Part shown: piece after piece, positions 49,152 to 57,583 of the stretch
Numbering within the stretch: position 1 is the stretch's first letter
How the letters are laid out: each line of letters begins with the position of its first letter
DNA from: DTKD01 sp964494345
GTDB taxonomy: Bacteria; Armatimonadota; UBA5829
Direction of reading: 5' to 3'
Length of the DNA: 64,000 nucleotides
Assembly (NCBI GenBank): GCA_964494345.1
Contig: CAZBSI010000008.1
Coordinates: 69,679-133,678, forward strand
The notes under the pieces: model-generated
What the model saw: the letters and a program-made list of their open reading frames with translations, nothing else
Told to the model about the DNA's origin: nothing
Database searches by the model: none
Translations under genes and position numbers: made by a program

Positions 49152-50384
49152 ATGAAGTCGCATTTGACCAGAAGAGACTTTTTGCGCGGCGGAGCCGCAG
49201 TGGCCGGGGCGTTGATGACCTCGAAGGTGACGATATCAGCGCAACCGAATGAGAAGGAGAAAAAGGATATGGGATCATCCAAATGCCGGATCGGTGTGGT
49301 CGGCGGCCGCTTCGGAGCGGCGTTTCACTGGCACCAGCACCCGAACTGCATCGTAGAAGCAGTCAGTGACCTGCGTGAGGATCGGCGTAAGCATTTGATG
49401 AACGTCTACAAATGCGATAAGTCCTATCACTCGTTAGAAGAGCTGATTAAAGACCCCAAAATCGACGCTGTAGCTGTGTTTTCGGGCGCACCTGACCACG
49501 TGAAACACAGCATCGCCTGTATGAACGCCGGCAAGCACGTGGTATGTGCTGTCCCTGCCTGTATATCTCTCAAAGAGGCCGAGGAGTTGCTCGCCGTTCA
49601 GAAAAAGACTCAGATGACCTATATGATGGCGGAGACGAGCTACTATCATCCGGCGATGATCTCGGCTCGGCAGTTTCTTAAAGAAGGCAAGTTCGGAGAC
49701 ATATACTACACCGAGGCGGAGTATCACCACGCGGGGATGGAGTATGCCCTGTGGGAGGATGAGTTTGGCCACACGTGGCGCTGGGGCCTGCCGCCGATGC
49801 TGTATCCGACCCACTGCACCTCTTTTCTTGTCGGATTGACGGGGGAACGGCTGGTGGAGGTGTCGAGCATCGGATGGGGTGATGGCGATCCGATTATGGA
49901 CGGCAACCCCTATAAAAACAAGTTTTGGAACGAGACAGCGTTTTTTAAGACGGATAAAGGCAACGCTATGCGCGTCTCGATAAACTGGCGAGGAGCGTTT
50001 GGGGGATGCGAGCGCGCGCAGTGGTACGGCAGCAAGATGAGCTTCTTTGAACCGCACCCGAACGGAGTCGGCCCGATCATCCGCCGCGCCACCCATAAAA
50101 TGGGAGCCGACAGCGCAGGATTCGCTCGCAGTGAGTCGACTTTCGAGCAATATGACCAGCCCAACTGGGCCCAGACACTGCTGCCTGAAACGCTGAGAGT
50201 GGGCGGCGGCCACGAAGGCGCGGAGCCTTTCCTTACACACGAATTTGTCGATGCCATCGTCAATAACCGCAAGCCCGCGATTGATATACACGAAGCCCTG
50301 GCATACACGGTACCCGGCATCATCGCACACGAGTCGTCAAAACGAAATGGTGCGCAGATGAAGATACCGAGTTTTGATAAGTAG
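49152..50384 (+). CDS. Tat-exported Gfo/Idh/MocA family oxidoreductase
   Basis: A 410-residue protein. The N-terminus is a Tat signal: LTRRDFLRGGAAVAGALM with the Arg pair at 7-8. The Rossmann fold starts RIGVVGGRFGAAFHWHQHPN, followed by AVFSGAPDHVKHSIACMNAG and CAVPACISLKEAEEL, where the usual EKP is replaced by VPA. So the catalytic Lys of the family is not at its normal place. HAGMEYALWEDEFGHTWRWG and GLPPMLYPTHCTSFLVG are typical of the large periplasmic Gfo/Idh/MocA group in Planctomycetota and Armatimonadota. The substrate is probably a sugar or an inositol. The ATG at 49152 directly precedes the Tat signal. Confidence 0.87.
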   Translation: MKSHLTRRDFLRGGAAVAGALMTSKVTISAQPNEKEKKDMGSSKCRIGVVGGRFGAAFHWHQHPNCIVEAVSDLREDRRKHLMNVYKCDKSYHSLEELIKDPKIDAVAVFSGAPDHVKHSIACMNAGKHVVCAVPACISLKEAEELLAVQKKTQMTYMMAETSYYHPAMISARQFLKEGKFGDIYYTEAEYHHAGMEYALWEDEFGHTWRWGLPPMLYPTHCTSFLVGLTGERLVEVSSIGWGDGDPIMDGNPYKNKFWNETAFFKTDKGNAMRVSINWRGAFGGCERAQWYGSKMSFFEPHPNGVGPIIRRATHKMGADSAGFARSESTFEQYDQPNWAQTLLPETLRVGGGHEGAEPFLTHEFVDAIVNNRKPAIDIHEALAYTVPGIIAHESSKRNGAQMKIPSFDK

Positions 50385-50505
50385 GTGGTGTGGTCGCGGA
50401 AGGGAATAACGCGAAATCGCGAAAAGGGCGAAAGCCGGAAATAATGCGCTTGGTTGGGGTTAGTTGATTTCGGACAGCGAGCGTCTGACTTCGGACATCG
50501 GAAAA

Positions 50506-50533
50506 GCAGATTTCTCGCTGCGCTCGAAATGAC
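50506..50533. repeat. Dispersed hairpin repeat, third family variant
   Basis: GCAGATTTCTCGCTGC followed by GCTCGAAATGAC: the same GAT...hairpin...ATGAC architecture as elements A and B near 531 and 4351, but with a TTTCTCG/CGAAA stem. It lies in the 239-base gap between two plus-strand genes. The rest of that gap (50385-50623) shows no gene. Confidence 0.7.
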
Positions 50534-50623
50534 GGGTGTGGGCTGTGAGTGGCGATTCGGAGATCGCTACTTATCATATACCGGGTGGCTCGATCACCTG
50601 AATTTGGAAAGGATAGTTTTGTC

Positions 50624-51394
50624 GTGCGTTTTGTTGCTTTTTTGTTGCTCGTATTGCTACTGTTGCCGACAAGTGCATCTGCTATGAAGATCAAAGTAAT
50701 GACCTACAACATTTTGTATGGTGCTGGAGTTGAGCCGGGGGACCGGGCGATCGCTGAGCGGGATGGGAAGTGCTATGGTGATCGATTGGATCGCATAATA
50801 GCGGTTGTCAAACACGTCGACCCTGATATCCTGGGAATTGAGGAGGCCAACTCCTGGAATAAAGATGATGAGGCGACTGCCAAGAAGATGGCAAAAGCGC
50901 TGAATATGAATTATTACCTCGCAGTCTCAGGCCACAGTGGTTTCCATGTGGCGGTGTATAGCAAGTTTCCAATTGCCTCGGCCACCGGATATCCGCAAGA
51001 GTTCAGCCGATCTGCTTTGCATGCTCAGCTTACTCTGCCGGATGAACGACCGTTTCACGTATTTGTGCAGCACTTCAACCTGAGGAGAAATCCGGAAGCG
51101 CAGCTCGAGGAAATACGCTGCCTGGCAAGCAAGATGCGACCGTATGCGTTTGATCTGGGAGTTATGATGGGAGATGCTAACTTCAGATTTGAGACCGATT
51201 TGCCGCAAAGCAAGGCCATTAAAGCCGCCGGGTTTGTCATCGCTCCGCAGGTCGGGAAACGAATCGACCAGATATGGACAACCAGGCCGCTTGCCGGCAG
51301 AGTTGGAGATGGGCCTGCGATACCCGAAGCATTGACCAAAGGCACATCGGACCATACTCCTGCCGTGGTGACGATAGATATACCAGAGAAATAG
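50624..51394 (+). CDS. Secreted endonuclease/exonuclease/phosphatase family protein
   Basis: A 256-residue exported EEP-fold hydrolase. The hydrophobic signal (FVAFLLLVLLLLPTSASA) is followed by the fold core. Motifs in order are MTYNILYGAG (Asn), DILGIEEANSW (Glu), FVQHFNLRRNP (His), GVMMGDANFRF (Asp/Asn) and TKGTSDHTPAVVTID (Asp-His pair). These suit a metal-dependent phosphoesterase such as a DNase I-like nuclease, inositol phosphatase or sphingomyelinase; the sequence does not decide which. The GTG at 50624 follows AAAGGAT by nine bases. An intrinsic terminator stands right after it. Confidence 0.83.
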   Translation: MRFVAFLLLVLLLLPTSASAMKIKVMTYNILYGAGVEPGDRAIAERDGKCYGDRLDRIIAVVKHVDPDILGIEEANSWNKDDEATAKKMAKALNMNYYLAVSGHSGFHVAVYSKFPIASATGYPQEFSRSALHAQLTLPDERPFHVFVQHFNLRRNPEAQLEEIRCLASKMRPYAFDLGVMMGDANFRFETDLPQSKAIKAAGFVIAPQVGKRIDQIWTTRPLAGRVGDGPAIPEALTKGTSDHTPAVVTIDIPEK

Positions 51395-51409
51395 TCTACT
51401 AAACAAGAG

Positions 51410-51434
51410 GCGGCCCTTCGGGGCCGCTTTTTTT
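51410..51434 (+). terminator. Rho-independent terminator
   Basis: GCGGCCC-TTCG-GGGCCGC forms a perfect 7-bp GC stem with a stable tetraloop, followed by seven T residues. It begins 16 bases after the stop of the EEP-family gene. This is the clearest intrinsic terminator in the window. Confidence 0.93.
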
Positions 51435-51540
51435 GTGTCAATGAATTGACCGTAACAGAGTCTTGCAACTTATGCGATAACAAATGAGCAGATGGGTATA
51501 GATGATTCGATGCAGCGCAGCGATTCGATTGGAGGATATG

Positions 51541-53925
51541 ATGAAAGTCGCACAGGCTAAACCAGACACTATTCCCCACCCGCTCAGCGAAGAAGAACTC
51601 CTGAAGATGAACGCATATTGGCGCGCCGCCAATTATCTATCCGTGGGGCAGATCTATCTTTTGGACAATCCGCTGCTGAGGCGACCTCTGAGCGTCGAAG
51701 ATATCAAACCAAGGCTATTAGGCCATTGGGGGACCACTCCGGGGCTTAGTTTTATCTATGTTCACCTCAACAGGATCATCAAGGAAAGGGACCTGGATAT
51801 GATTTATGTCACCGGCCCTGGTCACGGCGGGCCGGCGATAGTGGCAAACGTTTATCTCGAAGGAACCTACAGCGAGATTTATCCCAACATTCCGCAAAAC
51901 ATCGACGGAATGCAGCGGCTGTTTAAGCAATTTTCTTTTCCGGGCGGAATCCCCAGCCACGTGGCCGCCGAAACCCCTGGCTCTATAAACGAGGGCGGGG
52001 AACTTGGGTATTCGATAGCTCACGCTTATGGAGCCGTCTTCGACAACCCTGACCTTGTAGTCGCATGTGTTGTGGGAGATGGTGAGGCCGAAACAGGGCC
52101 GATGGCCGCATCGTGGCATTCGAATAAATTTCTTAACCCCGCAATCGACGGCGCCGTGCTGCCGATTCTGCATTTGAACGGCTATAAGATAGCAAACCCG
52201 ACCATACTTGCGAGAATCAGCCGGGACGATTTGATAAGCCTGTTTGAGGGCTACGGATATAAGCCGTATTTTGTGGAAAGCTCCGACCCTATGGAGGCGC
52301 ATCAACTGATGGCTCATGCTCTGGACGAGGTGATCTCGGAGATTAAGACTATACAGCACGAAGCACGCGTGGGAGGAGAGACGAAACGACCGCGCTGGCC
52401 GATGATAGTTTTGCGCACACCTAAGGGCTGGACAGGGCCAAAAGAAGTCGACGGGCTGAAAGTAGAGGACTTCTGGAGATCGCACCAGGTGCCGATTGGG
52501 GATATCACAACCAACCCCGAGCATCTGAAGCTGCTGGAAGAATGGATGAAAAGCTACAAACCCGACGAGCTTTTCGATGCGGACGGCAAATTATTCGATG
52601 AAATCGCCGAACTTGCTCCCAAAGGGCAGCGTCGGATGGGCGCCAACCCTCACGCAAACGGCGGGCTGCTTCTGAAGGACCTGAATATGCCTGATTTCAG
52701 AGACTATGCAGTTGATGTCCCGAAGCCTGGAAAAGTGACGGCGGAAGCGACTAAAGCCGTCGGGGATATGCTGCGGGACGTAATTAAGCGCAACCCGGAC
52801 AACTTCCGGCTGATGGGCCCGGATGAAATAGCATCGAACCGACTGCAGGGCGTCTTTGAGGCCACCGACCGCGTTTGGATGGCTGATACGTACCCATATG
52901 ACGTTCATCTGTCACAAGAGGGACGCGCTATGGAAGTTCTCAGCGAGCACATGTGCGAAGGTTGGCTGGAGGGGTATCTATTATCGGGCAGGCACGGGGT
53001 ATTCACCTGCTATGAGGCGTTCATACACATAGTGGACTCGATGTTCAACCAGCACGCCAAATGGTTGAAAGTGTGCGATCATATCCCGTGGAGGCGGCCG
53101 ATTGCTTCGCTCAATTATCTGCTCACCTCGCACGTTTGGCGGCAGGATCATAATGGGTTCTCTCACCAGGACCCCGGGTTCATCGACCTGGTGGTCAACA
53201 AGAAGGCGGATATCATCCGGGTCTATCTACCGCCGGATACTAATACCCTGCTCAGCGTCACCGATCACTGCCTTCGCAGCCGTGACTTCGTTAATGTGAT
53301 AGTGGCGGGCAAGCAGCCAGCGCCGCAGTGGCTGGATATGGATTCGGCTATTAAACACTGCTCGGCCGGGATCGGGATTTGGGAGTGGGCCAGCAGCGAT
53401 ATGGGATATGAGCCGGACGTGGTGATGGCGTGCGCGGGGGATGTGCCGACTTTGGAGACTCTCGCGGCTGTGAGTATACTGCGCGAAAGCATCCCAGACC
53501 TCAAGGTGCGCGTCATAAACGTCGTGGACTTAATGACCCTGCAACCTGAGGAGGAGCACCCGCACGGGCTTTCCAACCGGGAGTTCGACACCCTGTTTAC
53601 TACGGACAAGCCGATTATCTTCGCCTATCACGGTTATCCGTGGCTGATACACAGACTCACCTATCGCCGCACAAATCATAAGAATCTGCATGTGCGAGGT
53701 TATAAAGAGGAAGGAACCACGACCACCCCGTTCGATATGACCGTGAGAAACGACCTGGATCGATTCCACCTGGTCAGCGACGTTATCGAACGGGTTCCTA
53801 AGCTGGGGTATATCGCCGCTTACGTGAAACAGGGGGTCCGGGACAAGCTGATCGAGCATAAGGAGTATATCCAGAAATACGGAGAAGATATGCCCTCGGT
53901 GCGGGACTGGAAGTGGCCGTATTAG
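51541..53925 (+). CDS. xfp: Xylulose-5-phosphate/fructose-6-phosphate phosphoketolase
   Basis: A 794-residue thiamine-diphosphate enzyme. It cleaves xylulose-5-P or fructose-6-P with phosphate to acetyl-P and glyceraldehyde-3-P or erythrose-4-P. Family signatures are YLSVGQIYLLDNPLL, LSFIYVHLNRII, TGPGHGGPA, the ThDP-binding VGDGEAETGPMAASWHSNKF, RTPKGWTGPKEVDG and YPWLIHRLTYRRTNH. The length is usual for the family. Two Met codons are in tandem; the second (51541) is five bases after GGAGG and is preferred. Neither phosphotransacetylase nor acetate kinase is nearby. A small HAD phosphatase follows after 18 bases, possibly in the same transcript. Confidence 0.96.
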   Translation: MKVAQAKPDTIPHPLSEEELLKMNAYWRAANYLSVGQIYLLDNPLLRRPLSVEDIKPRLLGHWGTTPGLSFIYVHLNRIIKERDLDMIYVTGPGHGGPAIVANVYLEGTYSEIYPNIPQNIDGMQRLFKQFSFPGGIPSHVAAETPGSINEGGELGYSIAHAYGAVFDNPDLVVACVVGDGEAETGPMAASWHSNKFLNPAIDGAVLPILHLNGYKIANPTILARISRDDLISLFEGYGYKPYFVESSDPMEAHQLMAHALDEVISEIKTIQHEARVGGETKRPRWPMIVLRTPKGWTGPKEVDGLKVEDFWRSHQVPIGDITTNPEHLKLLEEWMKSYKPDELFDADGKLFDEIAELAPKGQRRMGANPHANGGLLLKDLNMPDFRDYAVDVPKPGKVTAEATKAVGDMLRDVIKRNPDNFRLMGPDEIASNRLQGVFEATDRVWMADTYPYDVHLSQEGRAMEVLSEHMCEGWLEGYLLSGRHGVFTCYEAFIHIVDSMFNQHAKWLKVCDHIPWRRPIASLNYLLTSHVWRQDHNGFSHQDPGFIDLVVNKKADIIRVYLPPDTNTLLSVTDHCLRSRDFVNVIVAGKQPAPQWLDMDSAIKHCSAGIGIWEWASSDMGYEPDVVMACAGDVPTLETLAAVSILRESIPDLKVRVINVVDLMTLQPEEEHPHGLSNREFDTLFTTDKPIIFAYHGYPWLIHRLTYRRTNHKNLHVRGYKEEGTTTTPFDMTVRNDLDRFHLVSDVIERVPKLGYIAAYVKQGVRDKLIEHKEYIQKYGEDMPSVRDWKWPY

Positions 53926-53943
53926 TTAATTGGGGAGGTTAAC

Positions 53944-54555
53944 ATGCCTGTTAAGGCGCTGTTGCTTGATATCGGCGAGGTGCTGCTGACCAAAGGATGG
54001 GGCAGGCACACGCGCCAGAAAGCCGCCGAGCATTTCGGCCTGGATTATGACGAGATGCAGGATCGGCATGCGCTGGTCTTTCACATCTACGAGGAAGGTC
54101 GAATCGGCCTCGACGAGTATCTGAAGCGAGTGGTGTTTCATTGCCCACGAGACTTCACATATCAACAGTTCACGGATTTTATGTATGAGCAATCGAAACC
54201 CTACCCGGATATGATGGAGTTTGTGTCCGGACTCAAGGCAAAATACGGCCTGAAGACCGTTGCTCTTAGTAATGAGGGACGCGAGATAACGGAATATCGG
54301 ATTGAGAAGTTCGATCTTGCCTCCCTCATAGATTTCTTCGTCTGCTCCTGTTATGTTGGCACAGAGAAACCCGATCCTGCCATATTCGGGTTTGCGATGG
54401 ACCAGGTGCAGTTGTGCAGAGCAGAGGTCGTATATATCGACGACACCGAACTGCACATAGAAGTGGCCAGGGAGCTTGGAATCCCTGCTATTAAGCACGT
54501 GGACTGCGCGTCTACCCGCGAAAAGTTGGTCTCGTTTGGGTTGGAGTTAAAGTAG
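53944..54555 (+). CDS. HAD-superfamily hydrolase, YihX-like
   Basis: A 203-residue HAD subfamily IA phosphatase. Motif I is LLLDIGEVLL: the nucleophile Asp is present, and the second Asp is replaced by Gly as in YihX-type sugar phosphatases (DLGNV). Motif II is ALSNEG, motif III the Lys of GTEKPDPAIF, and motif IV YIDDTELH. A helical cap lies between motifs I and II (about 20-85). GGGGAGG precedes the ATG. Adjacent to phosphoketolase, it may remove phosphate from a sugar phosphate, which is an inference from position. Confidence 0.85.
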   Translation: MPVKALLLDIGEVLLTKGWGRHTRQKAAEHFGLDYDEMQDRHALVFHIYEEGRIGLDEYLKRVVFHCPRDFTYQQFTDFMYEQSKPYPDMMEFVSGLKAKYGLKTVALSNEGREITEYRIEKFDLASLIDFFVCSCYVGTEKPDPAIFGFAMDQVQLCRAEVVYIDDTELHIEVARELGIPAIKHVDCASTREKLVSFGLELK

Positions 54556-54560
54556 AGAGG

Positions 54561-55649
54561 TTAGGCGCTTTTCAGGACTTCGAGCACTTTGCGCATTTGT
54601 TCGCCCTGCGCAAAGTGCTTTTCTACGTGTTCGCGTCCCTTTTTTCCCATTAGTTGCGCTTTATCGGGGTCGTTGAGTATCTCGCAGGCTGCGGTGGCGA
54701 TAGCCTGCGGGTCGTTTGGAGGAACGAGCAGGCCGGTCTCGTTAGGTATGATCGTCTCCAGCAAGCCGCCGTCTGCGCTGCCTACCACGGGTCTGCCGAG
54801 CGCCATAGCCTCGATTGCCACCAGCCCGAAGCCTTCTGTGCGCAGTGACGGGACAACAACCAAATCGCAGGCGCTCATTATCCCGCGCACATCCGGCTCA
54901 AATCCTGTGAATATTACTTTATCGTTCAACCCCAATGCTTCGGTGGCGCGTTGGAGATCTTCGCGGTCCTTACCCTCGCCGACGATTACCATACGTGCGT
55001 CGGGAATATCCTTTAATATCAAAAACATCGACTCGATGACGACACGGTGGCCTTTGCTGTTGACCAGAGCGCCAAAGACCCCCAACAATGGGCCGTCGCA
55101 GCTGTCCGGCAGAATGTCGGGGTTAGCAGCGGCCAGTTTAGCCCTCGCGTCGTTAAGATCAGGCGGATAAAACCGCATGAGGTCGACACCATTGTGGACG
55201 ACGTGGATTTTGTTCGCCTTGATCCCCTGCTCGACCAGGTGCGATTTCACAGTCTCCGAGACCGCGATGATCTTATCGGCGAACTTATAGCACGTTGCGG
55301 TGTTCAGTCCATGAACGTGGGCGACGGATCGCTTTCCCGCTAGTCTGGCAGCAAATGCGCCGAGCAGGCTCGCTGTGGAAAGGTGGGTATGAATCACATC
55401 AAAGCGGCCGCGTTTCAATAGATTTGCCAGCCGTATCACCGTAACGGGATCGATTTTGCCGTGGGTCTTCCAGCTTATCGGCGAGATGCCCTTTGATGTG
55501 GCGTATTCGATGAACTGACGACCGGATGGGCAAAATAGCTGCACTTCTGCGCCGAGTTCCGCAAAGCTTGAGCAAAGCTCAGCTACGAATATCTCCGCTC
55601 CTCCGACCCTCGAAGGCGTTACGACCTCCAAAACGCGAAATTCACTCAT
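54561..55649 (-). CDS. GT4-family glycosyltransferase
   Basis: A 362-residue GT-B enzyme. The N-terminal half has VVTPSRVGGAEIFVAELCSS and VIHTHLSTASLLGAFAARLA. The donor half has LLGVFGALVNSKGHRVVIES, IVGEGKDREDLQRATEAL and RTEGFGLVAIEAMALGRPVV with an intact EX7E motif. The ATG overlaps the stop of the polysaccharide deacetylase gene (ATGA), so the two act together, probably on a second surface glycan apart from the large EPS cluster. Convergent with the HAD gene, five bases apart. Confidence 0.88.
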   Translation of the reverse strand: MSEFRVLEVVTPSRVGGAEIFVAELCSSFAELGAEVQLFCPSGRQFIEYATSKGISPISWKTHGKIDPVTVIRLANLLKRGRFDVIHTHLSTASLLGAFAARLAGKRSVAHVHGLNTATCYKFADKIIAVSETVKSHLVEQGIKANKIHVVHNGVDLMRFYPPDLNDARAKLAAANPDILPDSCDGPLLGVFGALVNSKGHRVVIESMFLILKDIPDARMVIVGEGKDREDLQRATEALGLNDKVIFTGFEPDVRGIMSACDLVVVPSLRTEGFGLVAIEAMALGRPVVGSADGGLLETIIPNETGLLVPPNDPQAIATAACEILNDPDKAQLMGKKGREHVEKHFAQGEQMRKVLEVLKSA

Positions 55650-56398
55650 ATTTTCAACTGCGAAGCCCTTATTGCCCTGTTGATTTTCCTGCGAAGCTGC
55701 CATCCGAACCCGTTCCAGCGGATATTGACCCTTGGAATCTCAAATAAGCTCGTCCCTTGAATCACCGTCCCAAGTTTGGTGCTCACCGCATTTTTGTAAC
55801 CGGCCGCGACCGCCGCCTGCAGCACGCGATTGTCGAAATTTCCGTACGGATACGATAACGAGGTGACCTCTTTGCCGATCAAATCCTCGAGTTTGTGCTT
55901 GGAGTCTGTGATTTCCCGCGTCAGTTGTTCGTCCTCAAGCTGGGCCAGCCTGGGATGGGTAAGGGTGTGCGAGCCTATCTCGAAGCCATTATCCGCAAGC
56001 TCCCTTGCCTGTTTGGCCGACATCATCCGCTCCTCGACGTCCCCTGCCCGCCTGTCCCAGTCGTTTATTCCCCCAAGGGAATCGACCACGATGTAGACTG
56101 TGGCTGTGATTTGACGTTCTTTTAGAAGAGGATATGCGTGCTCGTATACGCTGAGGAAGCCGTCGTCGAAAGTCATCGCAAACCGATCGGCTCCCTCCGC
56201 GTTATTCTCTCTTCCGAAACTGATGCAATCGTCGAGTGATACGGGCTGCCATTTCCTTCCCAGCATTTCGTCCATGCCCCAGCCAAGCACCCTGGACGAT
56301 ACGTATTGTCCTGCCACCTGTGAGCTTAATTTGACCGGGCCTATCCTGTGGTATAACAAGACAATAGAACTGCCCGCCTGCGTATCAATTCTTTCCAA
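55646..56398 (-). CDS. Polysaccharide deacetylase (NodB/CE4 family)
   Basis: A 250-residue CE4 protein. VLLYHRIGP near the N-terminus is followed by motif 1 AMTFDDGFLSVYEHAYPLL, with the catalytic base and metal Asp. Motif 2 is GSHTLTHPRL with both metal His residues, and motif 3 is LSYPYGNFDN with the Arg replaced by Gly-Asn. No signal peptide is evident, so it may act in the cytoplasm or be exported otherwise. It would remove N-acetyl groups from an amino-sugar polymer. The start is TTG at 56398, with GGTGGGG upstream. Coupled to the following GT4. Confidence 0.88.
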   Translation of the reverse strand: MERIDTQAGSSIVLLYHRIGPVKLSSQVAGQYVSSRVLGWGMDEMLGRKWQPVSLDDCISFGRENNAEGADRFAMTFDDGFLSVYEHAYPLLKERQITATVYIVVDSLGGINDWDRRAGDVEERMMSAKQARELADNGFEIGSHTLTHPRLAQLEDEQLTREITDSKHKLEDLIGKEVTSLSYPYGNFDNRVLQAAVAAGYKNAVSTKLGTVIQGTSLFEIPRVNIRWNGFGWQLRRKINRAIRASQLKI

Positions 56399-56440
56399 AG
56401 CCCCACCTTACTAAACGATTGGACGCCTGCAGCGTGATTC

Positions 56441-57508
56441 TCAATCCTCTGACGCTCCTCGCAGACTCATAGGCATTTCCTGCAGCGTCACGGAGATTGT
56501 CTTACGCTTGCCGTCTCGCATGACTACCAACGACAGCTTCTGGCCGACGTCCTTGACGCGCAGAATCTTCTGCAAATCGCCGCCATCGGTGATTTTTTTA
56601 CCATCCGCCTCAATGATTATATCGCCTTTACGGATTCCGGCAAGTGCCGCTGGGCCATCTTTTTCGACTTCAGCAACAATTACGCCCTCTTTTGCCGGCA
56701 GACGGAACACCGATGCGATCTCCGGAGTGATGTCGCCATAGGATATGCCTACCCACGGCACCCTCACATGCCCAAATTTGCGCACGTCTTCCATAACCCT
56801 GCGGGCAGTATTTATAGGGATAGAAAACCCCAGCACACCGACGTCTCCTCCGACCACCGCAGCATTGACGCCTATTACCATACCGCTGCTGTCGACAAGC
56901 GGCCCTCCGCTGTTGCCGGGATATATTTTAGCATCTGTTTGTATTAAATTGCTCAAAGATGCGCCCCCACCCGGTATGCTGCGACCCAAAGCGCTTATCA
57001 CGCCAACCGTGACGGTGCGTTCGAAGCCGTAGGGGTTGCCTATCGCAATAGCGGTCTGACCAACCTGCAAATCGTCGGAATCCCCAAGCGGCGCCACAGG
57101 GAGATCGTCCGCAGGCAGCTTAATTATAGCAAGATCAATCAGAGGATCACCTCCGAGGCTCTTTGCGTCGAGTTCGCGCCCATCGGCCAGTGTAACCTTA
57201 AGCTTAGCACCCTTGCTGACCACGTGATTATTAGTCAGCACCTCGCCGTCTGACGACACAATTATCCCGGAGGCAAGTCCAAGCCGACTCCCGCCCTGGC
57301 TATAGCTGGTAACTGCGACCACCGTGGGAGATATTCGCTTAACGATATCGATAATCCTTACCTCTTCGTTAAGCAGCACTCCCAAAGGCCCTTTGCCCTT
57401 ACCCGCAGCAGTATTCTGAGCCTGGGCAGCGGCCGAGGAAAAACCGACAGCCGATAACACTAAAACCAACACCAGGATATGCAAATATAGGAACATTCTC
57501 TTATGCAT
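56441..57508 (-). CDS. HtrA/DegP-type periplasmic serine protease, one PDZ domain
   Basis: A 355-residue trypsin-like protease. An N-terminal signal or anchor (about 8-30) precedes the protease domain. The catalytic triad is His95 (LTNNHVV), Asp125 (DPLIDLAIIKL) and Ser200 (YPGNSGGPLVD). A single PDZ domain spans about 245-340 (AGIRKGDIIIEADGKKITDG). One PDZ is the DegS/HtrA2 arrangement, not DegP, which has two. It is likely to degrade or sense misfolded envelope proteins. GGGAGG stands before the ATG. It lies 75 bases downstream of the M16 peptidase gene and may share its promoter. Confidence 0.93.
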   Translation of the reverse strand: MHKRMFLYLHILVLVLVLSAVGFSSAAAQAQNTAAGKGKGPLGVLLNEEVRIIDIVKRISPTVVAVTSYSQGGSRLGLASGIIVSSDGEVLTNNHVVSKGAKLKVTLADGRELDAKSLGGDPLIDLAIIKLPADDLPVAPLGDSDDLQVGQTAIAIGNPYGFERTVTVGVISALGRSIPGGGASLSNLIQTDAKIYPGNSGGPLVDSSGMVIGVNAAVVGGDVGVLGFSIPINTARRVMEDVRKFGHVRVPWVGISYGDITPEIASVFRLPAKEGVIVAEVEKDGPAALAGIRKGDIIIEADGKKITDGGDLQKILRVKDVGQKLSLVVMRDGKRKTISVTLQEMPMSLRGASED

Positions 57509-57583
57509 TTTGGTTACCTCCCAAGTTTTATAATATCGGTATGGTCAGTTCGGGAGGGTGTCAAACCTGGTGTCGATGCCTGT

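Noticed and set aside
51446..51476. TTGACC followed by TATGCG as a promoter for phosphoketolase
   Set aside because: Spacing of 19 bases and a poor -10 box; too weak to list as a feature.
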